Shown one piece after another: positions 56,239-64,000 of a stretch of 64,000 nucleotides of DNA. The position numbers and the translations under genes are program-made. The notes below the pieces were generated by a model. That model made no database searches. It saw only the letters and a program-made list of their open reading frames with translations, and was not told the DNA's origin. Each line of letters starts with the position of its first letter. Position 1 is the first letter of the stretch. The stretch lies in the NCBI RefSeq assembly GCF_021353235.1, contig NZ_JAJTWT010000007.1, positions 124,001-188,000 on the forward strand. Direction: 5' to 3'. The stretch comes from Pelomonas caseinilytica (GTDB lineage Bacteria; Pseudomonadota; Gammaproteobacteria; Burkholderiales; Burkholderiaceae_C).

Positions 56239-58734
56239 ATGAACACAGCCACAGAGACACAGAGGCACAGAGGCCTCCGGATGCCCGCACTGGACCGGAC
56301 CCTCTGTGCCTCTGCGCCTCTGTGGCTCTGTTTGCCTTTCGCCGTGGCCACGGCCGGTACGCAGGTCCAGCTCGACCGCGTCGAGATCGTTGGCCTGTCG
56401 CCGGTCGCCGGCGTGGACGTGGCGGCCGAGCGGGTGCCCGCCCGCGTGCAGACCGCGAGCGCGGCCGACCTGGAGCGCAGCCAGGCCCTGGACCTGGGCA
56501 GCTTCCTGAACCGGCGCCTGGCCAGCGTCCACCTCAACGAGGTGCAGGGCAACCCCTGGCAGCCGGACCTGAACTTCCGCGGCTTCACGGCCTCGCCCCT
56601 GCTCGGCTCGCAGCAGGGCCTGTCGGTCTATCTGGACGGCGTGCGCCTGAACCAGCCCTTCGGCGACGTGGTCAGCTGGGACCTGATTCCCAAGGCCGCC
56701 ATCGCCCGGCTCACGCTGGACCCGGGCTCCAACCCGCTGTTCGGCCTCAACACCCTGGGCGGCGCGCTGACGCTGCAGACCAAGGACGGCGCCAGCCACC
56801 CGGGCACTTCGATACAGCTGCTGGCCGGCTCCCACGGGCGGGTGGCGGTGGAGTTCGAGCACGGCGGCAGCAGTGCCGGCGGCAACCACTGGTACGTCAC
56901 CGGCCACCGCCTGCACGAGGCCGGCTGGCGCGCGGACTCGCCCTCGGGCGTGAGCCAGCTCCTGGCCAAGCTGGGCCGGCGCGACGGCACCACCGACCTC
57001 GCCCTCACCGCCGCCCTCGCCGCCACGCGCCTGCACGGCAACGGCCTGCAGGAGCAGACCCAGCTCGAGCAGGACCGTGCCAGCGTCTACACCCGGCCCG
57101 ACGTCACCCGCAACCGCTCGCTGCTGCTCGGCCTGGCGCTGTCGCGGTCGCTCGGCGCACGCTGGACGCTCAGCGGCAACGCGCATGCGCGCCTCATCCA
57201 CACCCGCACCTTCAACGGCGACCTCAACGACGACGCCCTCGGCCAGTCGCTCTACCAGCCCGATGCCGGCGAGGACGCCGCCAACACGCCCTTCCCGCAA
57301 CGGCGCTGCATCGCCCAGGCCCTGCTGCAGGACGAGCCGGCCGAGGCCTGCAACGGCGTGCTGCGCCGCACCCTCACGCGCCAGGGCGACCAGGGCCTGG
57401 CCCTGCAGCTGGGCTACGACGGGCCGCTGTTCGGCATCCAGAGCCAGTCCCTCGTCGGCGCCTCGGCCGACTTCAGCCGCAGCCACTTCACCCAGGGCTC
57501 CGAGCTGGGCTATGTCAATGCGGACCGCAGCATCACCGGCGTGGGCGCCTTCGGCGACGGCGTGAGCGGCGGCAGCCTGGACGGCGAGCCCTACGACACC
57601 CGCGTCGACCTCTCGGGCCGCACGCGCACCCTCAGCGCCTTCGCCAGCACCGTCCTCGACCTGGACGCCGTCACCCACCTCAACCTGTCCGGCCGCTACA
57701 ACCACACGCGGCTGCGCAACCGCGATGCCCTGCGCCCCGGCGGCGGCCCGGGCTCGCTGGACGGCGACCAGCGCTTCAGCCGCCTCAACCCGGCCCTGGG
57801 CCTGACCTGGGCGGCGGCTCCCGGGCTGCAGCTGTGGGCCGGCGCCAACCAGGGCAGCCGCGCGCCCTCGTCCATCGAGCTGGGCTGCGCCGACCCCGCC
57901 CACCCCTGCAAGCTGCCCAACGCCTTCGCCGGCGACCCGCCGCTCAGGCAGGTCGTCACGACGACGCTGGAGGCTGGCCTGCGCGGCGGCGCTCCCGGCC
58001 AGGCGCTGAGCTGGAGCCTGGGCGTGTTCCGCTCGGACAACCGCGACGACCTGCTCTTCGTCGCCGACGACGCGGCCGGCTTCGGCTACTTCAAGAACTT
58101 CGGCCGCACCCGCCGCCAGGGCGTCGAGCTGAGCCTGAACGCGCGGCCCGCCGCGGGCCTCTCGGCGGGCGCCGACCTCACGCTGCTGGATGCCACCTAC
58201 CGCACCGCCGAGGTCGTCAACGGCGCCTCCAACAGCAGCAACGACGCGGCGGCGGCCGGCCTGCCCGGCGTGGACGGGCGGATCGAGATCCACCCCGGCG
58301 ACCGCATCCCCCTCGTGCCGCGGCGCCTGCTCAAGCTCCACGCCGACCTGGACCTGGGCGACGCCTGGTCCCTCGGCGCGGACACGGTCGCCACCAGCGG
58401 CGCCACGGCGCGCGGCAACGAGAACGGCCGGCACCGGCCCGACGGCGCCTACTACCTCGGGCCCGGCCGAAGTGCCGGTTATGCCGTGGTGAACCTCAAC
58501 GCGGCCTGGAAGCCCGCCAAGGGCTGGAAGCTGTTCGCGCAGGTGAGCAACCTGTTCGACCGCACCTACAGCTCGGCCGCCCAGCTCGGGCCCACCGGCT
58601 TCGACGCCGCCGGCCGCTTCCAGGGCCAGCCCTTCGCCGCGAACGCGAACGGCGACCGCCCGCTGCGCCACGCGACCTTCCTCGCCCCGGGCGCGCCGCG
58701 CAGCGTACAGCTCGGCGCCAGGATCGCCTTCTAG
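56239..58734 (+). CDS. TonB-dependent receptor of the PQQ locus
   Basis: 831 residues from the ATG at 56239; an ATG at 56281 gives a tighter signal peptide (MPALDRTLCASAPLWLCLPF) and a GTG at 56215 overlaps the previous stop. Plug domain about 60-170 (LGSFLNRRLASVHLNEVQGN, NFRGFTASPLLGSQQGLSVY, GVRLNQPFGDVVSWDLI), then a large barrel ending VQLGARIAF. The substrate is unknown; next to a lanthanide-type dehydrogenase a metal or lanthanophore is plausible. The coding start runs through a CACAGAGG repeat. Confidence 0.88.
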   Translation: MNTATETQRHRGLRMPALDRTLCASAPLWLCLPFAVATAGTQVQLDRVEIVGLSPVAGVDVAAERVPARVQTASAADLERSQALDLGSFLNRRLASVHLNEVQGNPWQPDLNFRGFTASPLLGSQQGLSVYLDGVRLNQPFGDVVSWDLIPKAAIARLTLDPGSNPLFGLNTLGGALTLQTKDGASHPGTSIQLLAGSHGRVAVEFEHGGSSAGGNHWYVTGHRLHEAGWRADSPSGVSQLLAKLGRRDGTTDLALTAALAATRLHGNGLQEQTQLEQDRASVYTRPDVTRNRSLLLGLALSRSLGARWTLSGNAHARLIHTRTFNGDLNDDALGQSLYQPDAGEDAANTPFPQRRCIAQALLQDEPAEACNGVLRRTLTRQGDQGLALQLGYDGPLFGIQSQSLVGASADFSRSHFTQGSELGYVNADRSITGVGAFGDGVSGGSLDGEPYDTRVDLSGRTRTLSAFASTVLDLDAVTHLNLSGRYNHTRLRNRDALRPGGGPGSLDGDQRFSRLNPALGLTWAAAPGLQLWAGANQGSRAPSSIELGCADPAHPCKLPNAFAGDPPLRQVVTTTLEAGLRGGAPGQALSWSLGVFRSDNRDDLLFVADDAAGFGYFKNFGRTRRQGVELSLNARPAAGLSAGADLTLLDATYRTAEVVNGASNSSNDAAAAGLPGVDGRIEIHPGDRIPLVPRRLLKLHADLDLGDAWSLGADTVATSGATARGNENGRHRPDGAYYLGPGRSAGYAVVNLNAAWKPAKGWKLFAQVSNLFDRTYSSAAQLGPTGFDAAGRFQGQPFAANANGDRPLRHATFLAPGAPRSVQLGARIAF
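56243..56331. repeat. CACAGAGG inverted repeat, copy 3, within the receptor start
   Basis: Left arm 56243-56273 (ACAGCCACAGAGACACAGAG and on), right arm 56301-56331 (CCTCTGTGCCTCTGCGCCTC and on). The right arm is translated as the hydrophobic core of the receptor's signal peptide. Confidence 0.8.
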
Positions 58735-58999
58735 GGCCTGTTCACACTACGGCAGGGGTCGCGAAGGCCATCCCCCAGGGGCCAATCAAGGCGCAGCGCG
58801 CCGCCCGCATTGATATGCGGGCAAGCGGTGCAACGCCGAGTGGCCCCTGGGGGATGGCCTTCCCTTCGGGTTGTGACCAAAAGGCCCGCGCGCGGCGTTG
58901 CGAAGCCTCGCTTGGGGCCTACCCAAGCTTCGTTTCGCGCCTTGCTCGCGGGCCTTTTGGTCGCAACGCGACCCCTGCCGTAGTGTGAACAGGCCCTAG
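58731..58999. mobile_element. 269-bp nested palindromic element with 33-bp perfect terminal inverted repeats (MITE-like)
   Basis: Perfect 33-bp inverted ends (58731-58763 and 58967-58999, beginning CTAGGGCCTGTTCACACTAC). Inside are a 21-bp perfect inverted repeat (58764-58784 with 58841-58861) and a 20-bp one with one mismatch (58871-58890 with 58947-58966). No ORF of its own. The left end contains the TAG stop of the preceding receptor. It could be a non-autonomous mobile element or a large structured transcript end. Confidence 0.8.
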
Positions 59000-59017
59000 G
59001 CACAAGCCCTCGGCCGC

Positions 59018-59034
59018 TGCTCCGCGCCGCCACA
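59018..59034. promoter_or_regulatory. Activator site (17-bp dyad) before the porin gene
   Basis: TGCTCCGCGCCGCCACA; agrees with the other three sites at TGCTCC, position 12 G and the final ACA. It lies about 150 bp upstream of the sigma-54 promoter, a usual enhancer distance. Confidence 0.45.
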
Positions 59035-59186
59035 GGCCCGCTGCAGGGCGGCGCACCTCGGGCAGGCGGCTTCGCCACACCGAACCTGCGGGGCCACCCG
59101 CAAGGGCGTGCCAACGCGGCACGCCCGGGCGCGCGCGGTGCGCCGTCACGCAACGTCCCAGGCCCTCGTTCGCTCCAGGCCGGCGC

Positions 59187-59202
59187 TGGCACAGCGCTTG
59201 CG
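59187..59202 (+). promoter_or_regulatory. Sigma-54 promoter for the porin gene
   Basis: TGGCACAGCGCTTGCG, an almost perfect TGGCAC-N5-TTGCA match with GG-N10-GC spacing; the porin ATG is 43 nt downstream. Confidence 0.75.
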
Positions 59203-59244
59203 CAAAGCGCCTCGGCTTCCAAACCGACAACACCTGGAGACGAC

Positions 59245-60378
59245 ATGAACCACCACGCCCTGCGCGCCAACGCTTGCCTCGCCACCCTCGCCCTCGCCGC
59301 CGCCGGTGCGGCCCACGCCGCCGACTTCAAGGCCGGCGAATGGGACCTGAGCCTGGGCGGCATCGTCAACGCCTACTACACCCACACCCGCTGCAGCGGC
59401 TCCCGGGCCGTGGGCGGCACGGCCCTGGCCACCCAGGCCCTGGGCTGCGGCGGCACCGAGGGCCGCACCGTCGTCGGCAACGGCCTGCTGCCCAATGCCC
59501 TCACCACCACGGCCAAGACCCGGCAGGAGGGCTACGACATCTCCGCCACGCTGATGATCGGCGCGGCCGTCGCCGCGGGCGACGCCATCTCCAACAACAG
59601 CAACGTCGACGTCCGCCAGGGCTTCGTCACCTTCGGCAACGCCGACATGGGCACGGTCAAGCTGGGCCGCGACTACGGCCTGTTCGGCAAGTCGGCCATC
59701 CTCGGCGACATGACGCTGCTGGGCGCGGGCGCTCCGGTCAGCGCCACGCAGCGCAACCGCGTGACGCTGGGCCACATCGGCTCGGGCTACACCTACCTCG
59801 GCACCTACGGCCAGGTGGCCTACAGCCTGCCCACGAGCAGCGGCTTCTCCGCCACGGTGGCGCTGATGAGCCCGGTCGACGCCGGCAGCCTGATCGGCCG
59901 CAACCAGCCCCAGCTGCAGGCCCTGGCGACGGCCAGCTTCGGCGGCGGCAAGGTCTGGCTGGGCGCCAAGCACCAGAAGTTCGAGGGCACGGGCGGCTTC
60001 TCGATGAGCGGCGTCGAGCTGGGCGGCAGCGTCGCCGTCCGCACCCTGGGCTTCGCAGCCAACGTGCAGAGCGGCAAGGGTCTCGGTGTGCTGACCGACG
60101 GCGACAGCGGCAACCGCAAGCAGACCAACCTGCTGCTGCAGGCCACCTGGCAGGCCACGCCCAAGGCCAAGCTCGGCCTGAACTGGGGCGAGAGCCGGCT
60201 CAAGGACGGCGTCGCCACCGACCTGCGCAGCAACACCAACGTGACGGCTGGCCTCTACTACGGCCTGACCAAGAGCCTGACCCTGGTGGGCGAGATCAGC
60301 CGCACGACGTCCAAGCCGGTGGCGGGCGAGTCGGCGCGGATGAACGGCGTGGCGCTGGGCGGGATCGTGTTCTTCTGA
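59245..60378 (+). CDS. Outer membrane porin of the beta-proteobacterial general porin family
   Basis: 377 residues. Signal peptide (AAAGAAHA-ADF), then a 16-strand barrel: GEWDLSLGGIVNAYYTHTRC, RQGFVTFGNADMGTVKLGRDYGLFG (the constriction-loop region), GKVWLGAKHQKF and a terminal Phe (GIVFF). Trimeric porins of this type let small solutes cross the outer membrane. Control by a sigma-54 promoter with a dyad shared with the alcohol oxidation genes suggests it admits the alcohol substrate or a related small molecule. Confidence 0.92.
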   Translation: MNHHALRANACLATLALAAAGAAHAADFKAGEWDLSLGGIVNAYYTHTRCSGSRAVGGTALATQALGCGGTEGRTVVGNGLLPNALTTTAKTRQEGYDISATLMIGAAVAAGDAISNNSNVDVRQGFVTFGNADMGTVKLGRDYGLFGKSAILGDMTLLGAGAPVSATQRNRVTLGHIGSGYTYLGTYGQVAYSLPTSSGFSATVALMSPVDAGSLIGRNQPQLQALATASFGGGKVWLGAKHQKFEGTGGFSMSGVELGGSVAVRTLGFAANVQSGKGLGVLTDGDSGNRKQTNLLLQATWQATPKAKLGLNWGESRLKDGVATDLRSNTNVTAGLYYGLTKSLTLVGEISRTTSKPVAGESARMNGVALGGIVFF

Positions 60379-60411
60379 GAGCGGCAAGGCCCTCGCGGCA
60401 CCGGCGGCGGC

Positions 60412-60972
60412 TCAGCCCCGGGGCCGCCAGGGCAGCATGGCCGCCAGCACGCCGTCGCGCAGCCGGAAGTGGTGGTACAGCGCAGCCACCGCGTGCAGGC
60501 CGGCCAGCCACATCAACACGTCGCCCAGCAGGCCGTGCACGTCGCCCCAGTCCGCCGCCTCGCCCAGGCCCGAGCCGGCGATCAAGGGGAACTCGTCGAC
60601 CCGCACGCCGCCCAGCAGCGTCAGCGGATGGTGCTCGCTGCCCAGGGCCAGCAGGGCCGTGGCCGGCAAGGCCAGCATCAAGACCCACAGCACGACGTGC
60701 GTCAACGTCGACAGCCGATGCATCCACGCCGCCATCTCGAAGCGCGGCCTGTCCGGCCGCAGCGCCACCCACACCAGGCGCACCAGCGTCAGCGCCAGCA
60801 CCAGCAGGCCGAGGGACTCATGCCAGACGATGTCCAGCCGCGTCGCCGGGTCGATGCCCTTGCGCATCATCCGCCCGAAGCCGCCCGGGCCGAGGACGAA
60901 GGCGACGGTCACGGCGATGGCGGTCAACCAATGCAGGGCGCGGCTGATGGGGTCGTAGCGGGTGGCGGTCAT
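60412..60972 (-). CDS. Cytochrome b561 family protein
   Basis: 186 residues, four membrane helices. RYDPISRALHWLTAIAVTVAF carries the first heme His; WHESLGLLVLALTLVRLVW the second; HRLSTLTHVVLWVLMLALP and DVHGLLGDVLMWLAGLHAVAALYHHF the others. It takes electrons from or to the quinone pool at the inner membrane. Common in Burkholderiales, often next to small periplasmic proteins. Nothing clear is seen in the 258-bp gap upstream (60973-61230). Confidence 0.92.
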   Translation of the reverse strand: MTATRYDPISRALHWLTAIAVTVAFVLGPGGFGRMMRKGIDPATRLDIVWHESLGLLVLALTLVRLVWVALRPDRPRFEMAAWMHRLSTLTHVVLWVLMLALPATALLALGSEHHPLTLLGGVRVDEFPLIAGSGLGEAADWGDVHGLLGDVLMWLAGLHAVAALYHHFRLRDGVLAAMLPWRPRG

Positions 60973-61230
60973 GGGGCGGGATGTGAGCCGGGTTGTCGGG
61001 ATTTTGGCGGGCCTGGTTGGGTCGGCAGTTGACGGACGACAAGGTCCCGCTTCGCGCGGGCATCATGGCCCGGCACACGCTACCGGCCATGGGCCGCAAG
61101 GCTCGTCCGCCACCAGTCCCGATGACCGCGCTGCAACACGCGACCCGCCACCTCCCGCTGCTGACCGCCGCTCTACGAAGGCGTCATGCGCCAGCTGGTG
61201 GCCGAGGCCTGAAGGCGCGGGCGGCCCCGC

Positions 61231-61482
61231 TCAATGCACGTGCGAGGCGCCACCGGCGGGCGCGTCGGCCGCGGCCTTGCAATGCCTGTCCATCATCGTT
61301 TCGGGCGCGCTGGCAGCGCGGCCAGGCTCGGCGGCGTGGCGGGCGCACATCTCGTCCATCATGGAGTGGCCCGGTCTGCCGGCACCGTCGGGCGGGGCGC
61401 CATGTCCCGCCTGCGGTGGCGAGGCACAGGCGGCGAGAGCCACGGAGACGCTCAGAGCGAGCAGGGGAGCGAACGGATTCAT
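61231..61482 (-). CDS. Small Met/His-rich lipoprotein
   Basis: 83 residues from the ATG at 61482. Lipobox LAAC (Cys near 18). The mature part has two similar Met/His/Cys motifs, HSMMDEMCARHA and ETMMDRHCKAAA, and ends in HVH, suggestive of copper or silver binding. Family not recognised. It is divergent from the TrhA-like gene and follows the cytochrome b561 promoter region. Confidence 0.65.
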   Translation of the reverse strand: MNPFAPLLALSVSVALAACASPPQAGHGAPPDGAGRPGHSMMDEMCARHAAEPGRAASAPETMMDRHCKAAADAPAGGASHVH

Positions 61483-61640
61483 GCAACGGTCTCCGTGAGG
61501 GCGGGGCCCCAGCATGCGGCGGCCCCACCGCACCGCGTTTGACGCCGGTCAATCGCGCAGCCCCTCCCGCCGACCCCGGCGTCACGGCGACCCGCGGAGC
61601 TGGCATGCTCCGCATCTCCCGTCAGCAGTTCGAGACGACC

Positions 61641-62312
61641 ATGTTGCCCGCCACCCCCGCCGCCGACCGCCCCCAGACCCTGGGCGAGGAGATCGCCAAT
61701 GCCGTCAGCCACGGCCTGGGCGCCGCGCTGGCCATCGCGGCCCTGCCCATCCTGGTGATCCGCGCCATGAACCACGGCGCCGCGGCGGACGTGGCCGCGG
61801 CGGCCATCTTCGCGGCCACGGCCATCCTGCTCTACGGCATCTCCACGCTCTACCACGCCCTGCCGGCCTCGCTGGCCAACGGCCGCGTCAAGGCCTGGCT
61901 GGTGCGGCTGGACCACGCGGCCATCTATGTCTTCATCGCCGGCAGCTACACGCCCTTCACCCTCGGCGTGCTGCACACGGGCCCGGGCGTGACGCTGCTG
62001 GTCGCCGTCTGGGCCGCGGCGGCCTTCGGCGTGACCATCAAGCTGCTCAACCGGCTGCGCCATCCCGTCGTCTCGACGCTGCTCTACCTGGCCATGGGCT
62101 GGGTGGTGGTGTTCGCCGTGGGCCCGCTGGTGGAGCGCATGCCCGGCCCGGGCCTCGCCCTGCTGGTGGCCGGCGGGCTGAGCTACACGCTCGGCGCCGT
62201 CGTCTTCCTGCTTGACAACCGGCTGCGTTACGCCCACTTCGTGTGGCATCTGTTCGTGCTGGGCGGCAGCGTCTGCCACTTCTTCGCCGCCCTCTGGTAC
62301 GCCTACGGCTGA
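61641..62312 (+). CDS. trhA: TrhA/hemolysin III family membrane protein
   Basis: 223 residues from the ATG at 61641 (an ATG at 61605 is possible). Seven membrane helices of the PAQR/TrhA family with motifs EEIANAVSHGLGAALA, GISTLYHALPA, LDHAAIYVFIAGSYTPF and the final HFVWHLFVLGGSVCHFFA; the conserved His, Ser and Asp would bind a zinc ion. TrhA is linked to membrane energetics and lipid homeostasis; it is not a true toxin in most bacteria. Confidence 0.92.
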   Translation: MLPATPAADRPQTLGEEIANAVSHGLGAALAIAALPILVIRAMNHGAAADVAAAAIFAATAILLYGISTLYHALPASLANGRVKAWLVRLDHAAIYVFIAGSYTPFTLGVLHTGPGVTLLVAVWAAAAFGVTIKLLNRLRHPVVSTLLYLAMGWVVVFAVGPLVERMPGPGLALLVAGGLSYTLGAVVFLLDNRLRYAHFVWHLFVLGGSVCHFFAALWYAYG

Positions 62313-62325
62313 AGGCCGCGGCGGC

Positions 62326-63972
62326 TCACTCGATGGCGCTGGCCGACCGGGCGCGCTCACGCAGCACGAACTTCTGGATCTTGCCGGTCGAGGTCTTGGG
62401 CAGCTCGGCGAAGACCACGCGCTTGGGACACTTGAAGCGCGCCAGCTGGCCGCGGCAGAACTCGATGATCTCGGCCTCGGTGGTGGTGGCGCCCGGCTTG
62501 AGCTCGACGTAGGCGCAGGGCACCTCGCCCCACTTGGCGTCGGGCAGGGCGACGACGGAGGCGATCATCACGGCGGGGTGGCGGTGCAGCACGTCCTCCA
62601 CTTCGACGGAGCTGATGTTCTCGCCACCCGAGATGATGACGTCCTTGCTGCGGTCCTTGATCTTGACGTAGCCGTCGGGCTGCAGGACGGCGAGGTCGCC
62701 GGTGTGGAACCAGCCGCCGGCGAAGGCCTCCTCGGTGGCCAGCGAATTCTTGAGATAGCCCTTCATGACGACGTTGCCGCGGAAGCAGATCTCGCCCAGG
62801 GTCTCGCCGTCGGCCGGCACGGGCTGCAGGGTCTCGGGGTCGAGCACGGTGACGGCTTCCTGCAGCGGATAGCTCACGCCCTGGCGGCCGTTCAGCCGCG
62901 CGCGCTCGGCGGGCGGCAGCGCCTCCCAGTCCTCCTGCTTCACGCACACCGCCGCCGGGCCGTAGACCTCGGTGAGGCCGTAGACGTGGGTGATGTCGAT
63001 GCCCGCGGCCTCGCAGCCCTCGATGACGGCGGCCGGCGGCGGCGCCCCGGCGATGAGGCCGCGAACGACACGACCGAGCGTGCCGCGCACCTCGGCCGGC
63101 GCGTTGATGAGCATGCCGTAGACGATGGGCGCGCCGCACAGGTGGGTGACGCCCTGCTCGTGGATGAGCTGCCACACCAGGGCCGGGTCGACCCTGCGCA
63201 GGCAGACGCTGGTGCCGCCCACGAGGGCCATGGTCCAGGGGAAGCACCAGCCGTTGCAGTGGAACATCGGCAGCGTCCACAGGTAGACGGGGTGGTCGGG
63301 CAGCTGCCAGGCGATGACGTTGTTGGCGGCGTTGAGATAGGCACCGCGGTGGTGGGTGACGACGCCCTTGGGGTTGCCGGTGGTGCCCGAGGTGTAGTTC
63401 AGGGCGATGGCGTCCCATTCGTCGGCGGGCAGCTGCCAGGCACCGGCGGGGTCGCCCTGGGCGAGCAGTTCCTCGTAGGTCAGGTTGCCCAGGCGCGGCG
63501 CCTCGGGCGCGGCGGGGTCGAGCACGTCGATGACGAGGGGCCGGTGGCGCGGCTCCACGGCCTGCAGGGCGCGGCCGACGACGGCGGCGAACTCCGGGTC
63601 CACCAGCAGCACGCGTGCTTCGCCATGCTCCAGCATGAAGGCGATGGCTTCGGCGTCGAGCCGGGTGTTGAGGGTGTTGAGCACGCCGCCCGCCATGGGC
63701 ACGCCGTAGTGGGCCTCGAACATGGCCGGGGTGTTGGGCAGCATGGCCGCCACGGTCACGCCCGGGCCCACGCCGTGGGCCGCCAGCGCGCTGGCCAGGC
63801 GGCGGCAGCGCGCCTCGGTCTCGCGCCAGGTCTGGCGCAGTTCGCCGTGGACGAGGGCCACGCGGTCCGGAAAGACGGCCGCCGCGCGGCCGAGGAAACT
63901 CAACGGCGACAGGGGCACGTGGTTGGCGGCGTTCTTGTCGAGGCCGATCTGGTAGGGGCTGATGCGGGTCAT
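62326..63972 (-). CDS. Acyl-CoA synthetase (AMP-binding family)
   Basis: 548 residues. ANL-family motifs: P-loop YTSGTTGNPKGVV, HVYGLTEVYGP (A5), GWFHTGDLAVLQPDGYVKIKDRSKDVIISGGENIS (A7-A8 hinge) and the catalytic Lys near PKTSTGKIQKF. It activates a carboxylic acid with ATP and joins it to CoA. The overall pattern (NTLNTRLDAEAIAFMLEHGEA, WTLPMFHCNGWCFPW) fits medium-chain acyl-CoA synthetases of the FadD/AlkK type. Full length; the start codon is 28 bp from the window end. Confidence 0.93.
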   Translation of the reverse strand: MTRISPYQIGLDKNAANHVPLSPLSFLGRAAAVFPDRVALVHGELRQTWRETEARCRRLASALAAHGVGPGVTVAAMLPNTPAMFEAHYGVPMAGGVLNTLNTRLDAEAIAFMLEHGEARVLLVDPEFAAVVGRALQAVEPRHRPLVIDVLDPAAPEAPRLGNLTYEELLAQGDPAGAWQLPADEWDAIALNYTSGTTGNPKGVVTHHRGAYLNAANNVIAWQLPDHPVYLWTLPMFHCNGWCFPWTMALVGGTSVCLRRVDPALVWQLIHEQGVTHLCGAPIVYGMLINAPAEVRGTLGRVVRGLIAGAPPPAAVIEGCEAAGIDITHVYGLTEVYGPAAVCVKQEDWEALPPAERARLNGRQGVSYPLQEAVTVLDPETLQPVPADGETLGEICFRGNVVMKGYLKNSLATEEAFAGGWFHTGDLAVLQPDGYVKIKDRSKDVIISGGENISSVEVEDVLHRHPAVMIASVVALPDAKWGEVPCAYVELKPGATTTEAEIIEFCRGQLARFKCPKRVVFAELPKTSTGKIQKFVLRERARSASAIE

Positions 63973-64000
63973 CGGGCGGACTCCTGCGCGTGACGGGACG

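Noticed and set aside
61083-61230. Short frame ending YEGVMRQLVAEA near 61160-61203
   Set aside because: It looks coding-like for about 15 codons but has an in-frame stop just upstream; too short to call a gene remnant.
61641-62312. Hemolysin III annotation taken as a virulence factor
   Set aside because: The family is the TrhA/PAQR membrane protein group, widespread in non-pathogens; the name is historical.

Overview
The window is about 70 % GC with very dense, overlapping genes. The gene types (metXW pair, general porin, LptD, HiPIP, DUF692/BufA pair, a PQQ alcohol oxidation locus, Burkholderiales-like intergenic repeats) fit a beta-proteobacterium of the order Burkholderiales, probably a Rubrivivax/Leptothrix/Roseateles-type organism. 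The species is an inference. No rRNA, tRNA, CRISPR array or prophage was seen.

Layout. 0-9 kb: the 5' part of lptD (minus strand), a short AmgK-like ORF, an M20 peptidase-LysR pair, a lipoprotein coupled to a MORN-repeat protein, a small Lys-rich secreted protein, then two tandem copies of a palindromic repeat. 9-20 kb: metXW, a chemotaxis receptor, a TetR-controlled export cluster (membrane fusion lipoprotein, ABC ATPase, ABC-2 permease), a GST, two coupled genes of unknown function and an amidase. 20-23 kb: a peroxiredoxin, then a bufferin-type RiPP operon (bufA precursor, bufB DUF692 oxidase, bufC partner). 23-28.6 kb: a four-gene peptidoglycan-recycling operon (murQ, MFS permease, nagX-like, digH-like) and a convergent DeoR regulator. 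28.8-38 kb: a phosphorus-scavenging island (TonB receptor, PhoD-like phosphatase, ABC importer with a phosphodiesterase, glycerophosphodiesterase), with PHO-box-like sites before its first gene and before the last.

38-60.4 kb is the PQQ alcohol oxidation locus: aldehyde dehydrogenase plus DUF779, a PQQ alcohol dehydrogenase with the extra Asp that marks lanthanide enzymes, HiPIP, pqqB, an AcoR-like sigma-54 activator, cytochrome c, a XoxJ-like periplasmic protein, a PqqU-type PQQ receptor, a beta-propeller protein, a second TonB receptor and a porin. Five sigma-54 (-24/-12) promoters and four copies of one 17-bp dyad tie these genes into one predicted regulon. pqqB heads an operon with an ExbB/ExbD-like proton-channel pair and two unknown envelope proteins; this is the least explained system here. 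The locus is split at 42.45-45.65 kb by an accessory patch with an IS110-type remnant, palindromic repeats, two secreted hypotheticals, a VapBC module and a duplicated gene fragment.

60.4-64 kb: cytochrome b561, a small Met/His-rich lipoprotein, a TrhA (hemolysin III) family membrane protein and an acyl-CoA synthetase. Several families of structured intergenic repeats run through the window; in two places they appear to have become coding sequence.
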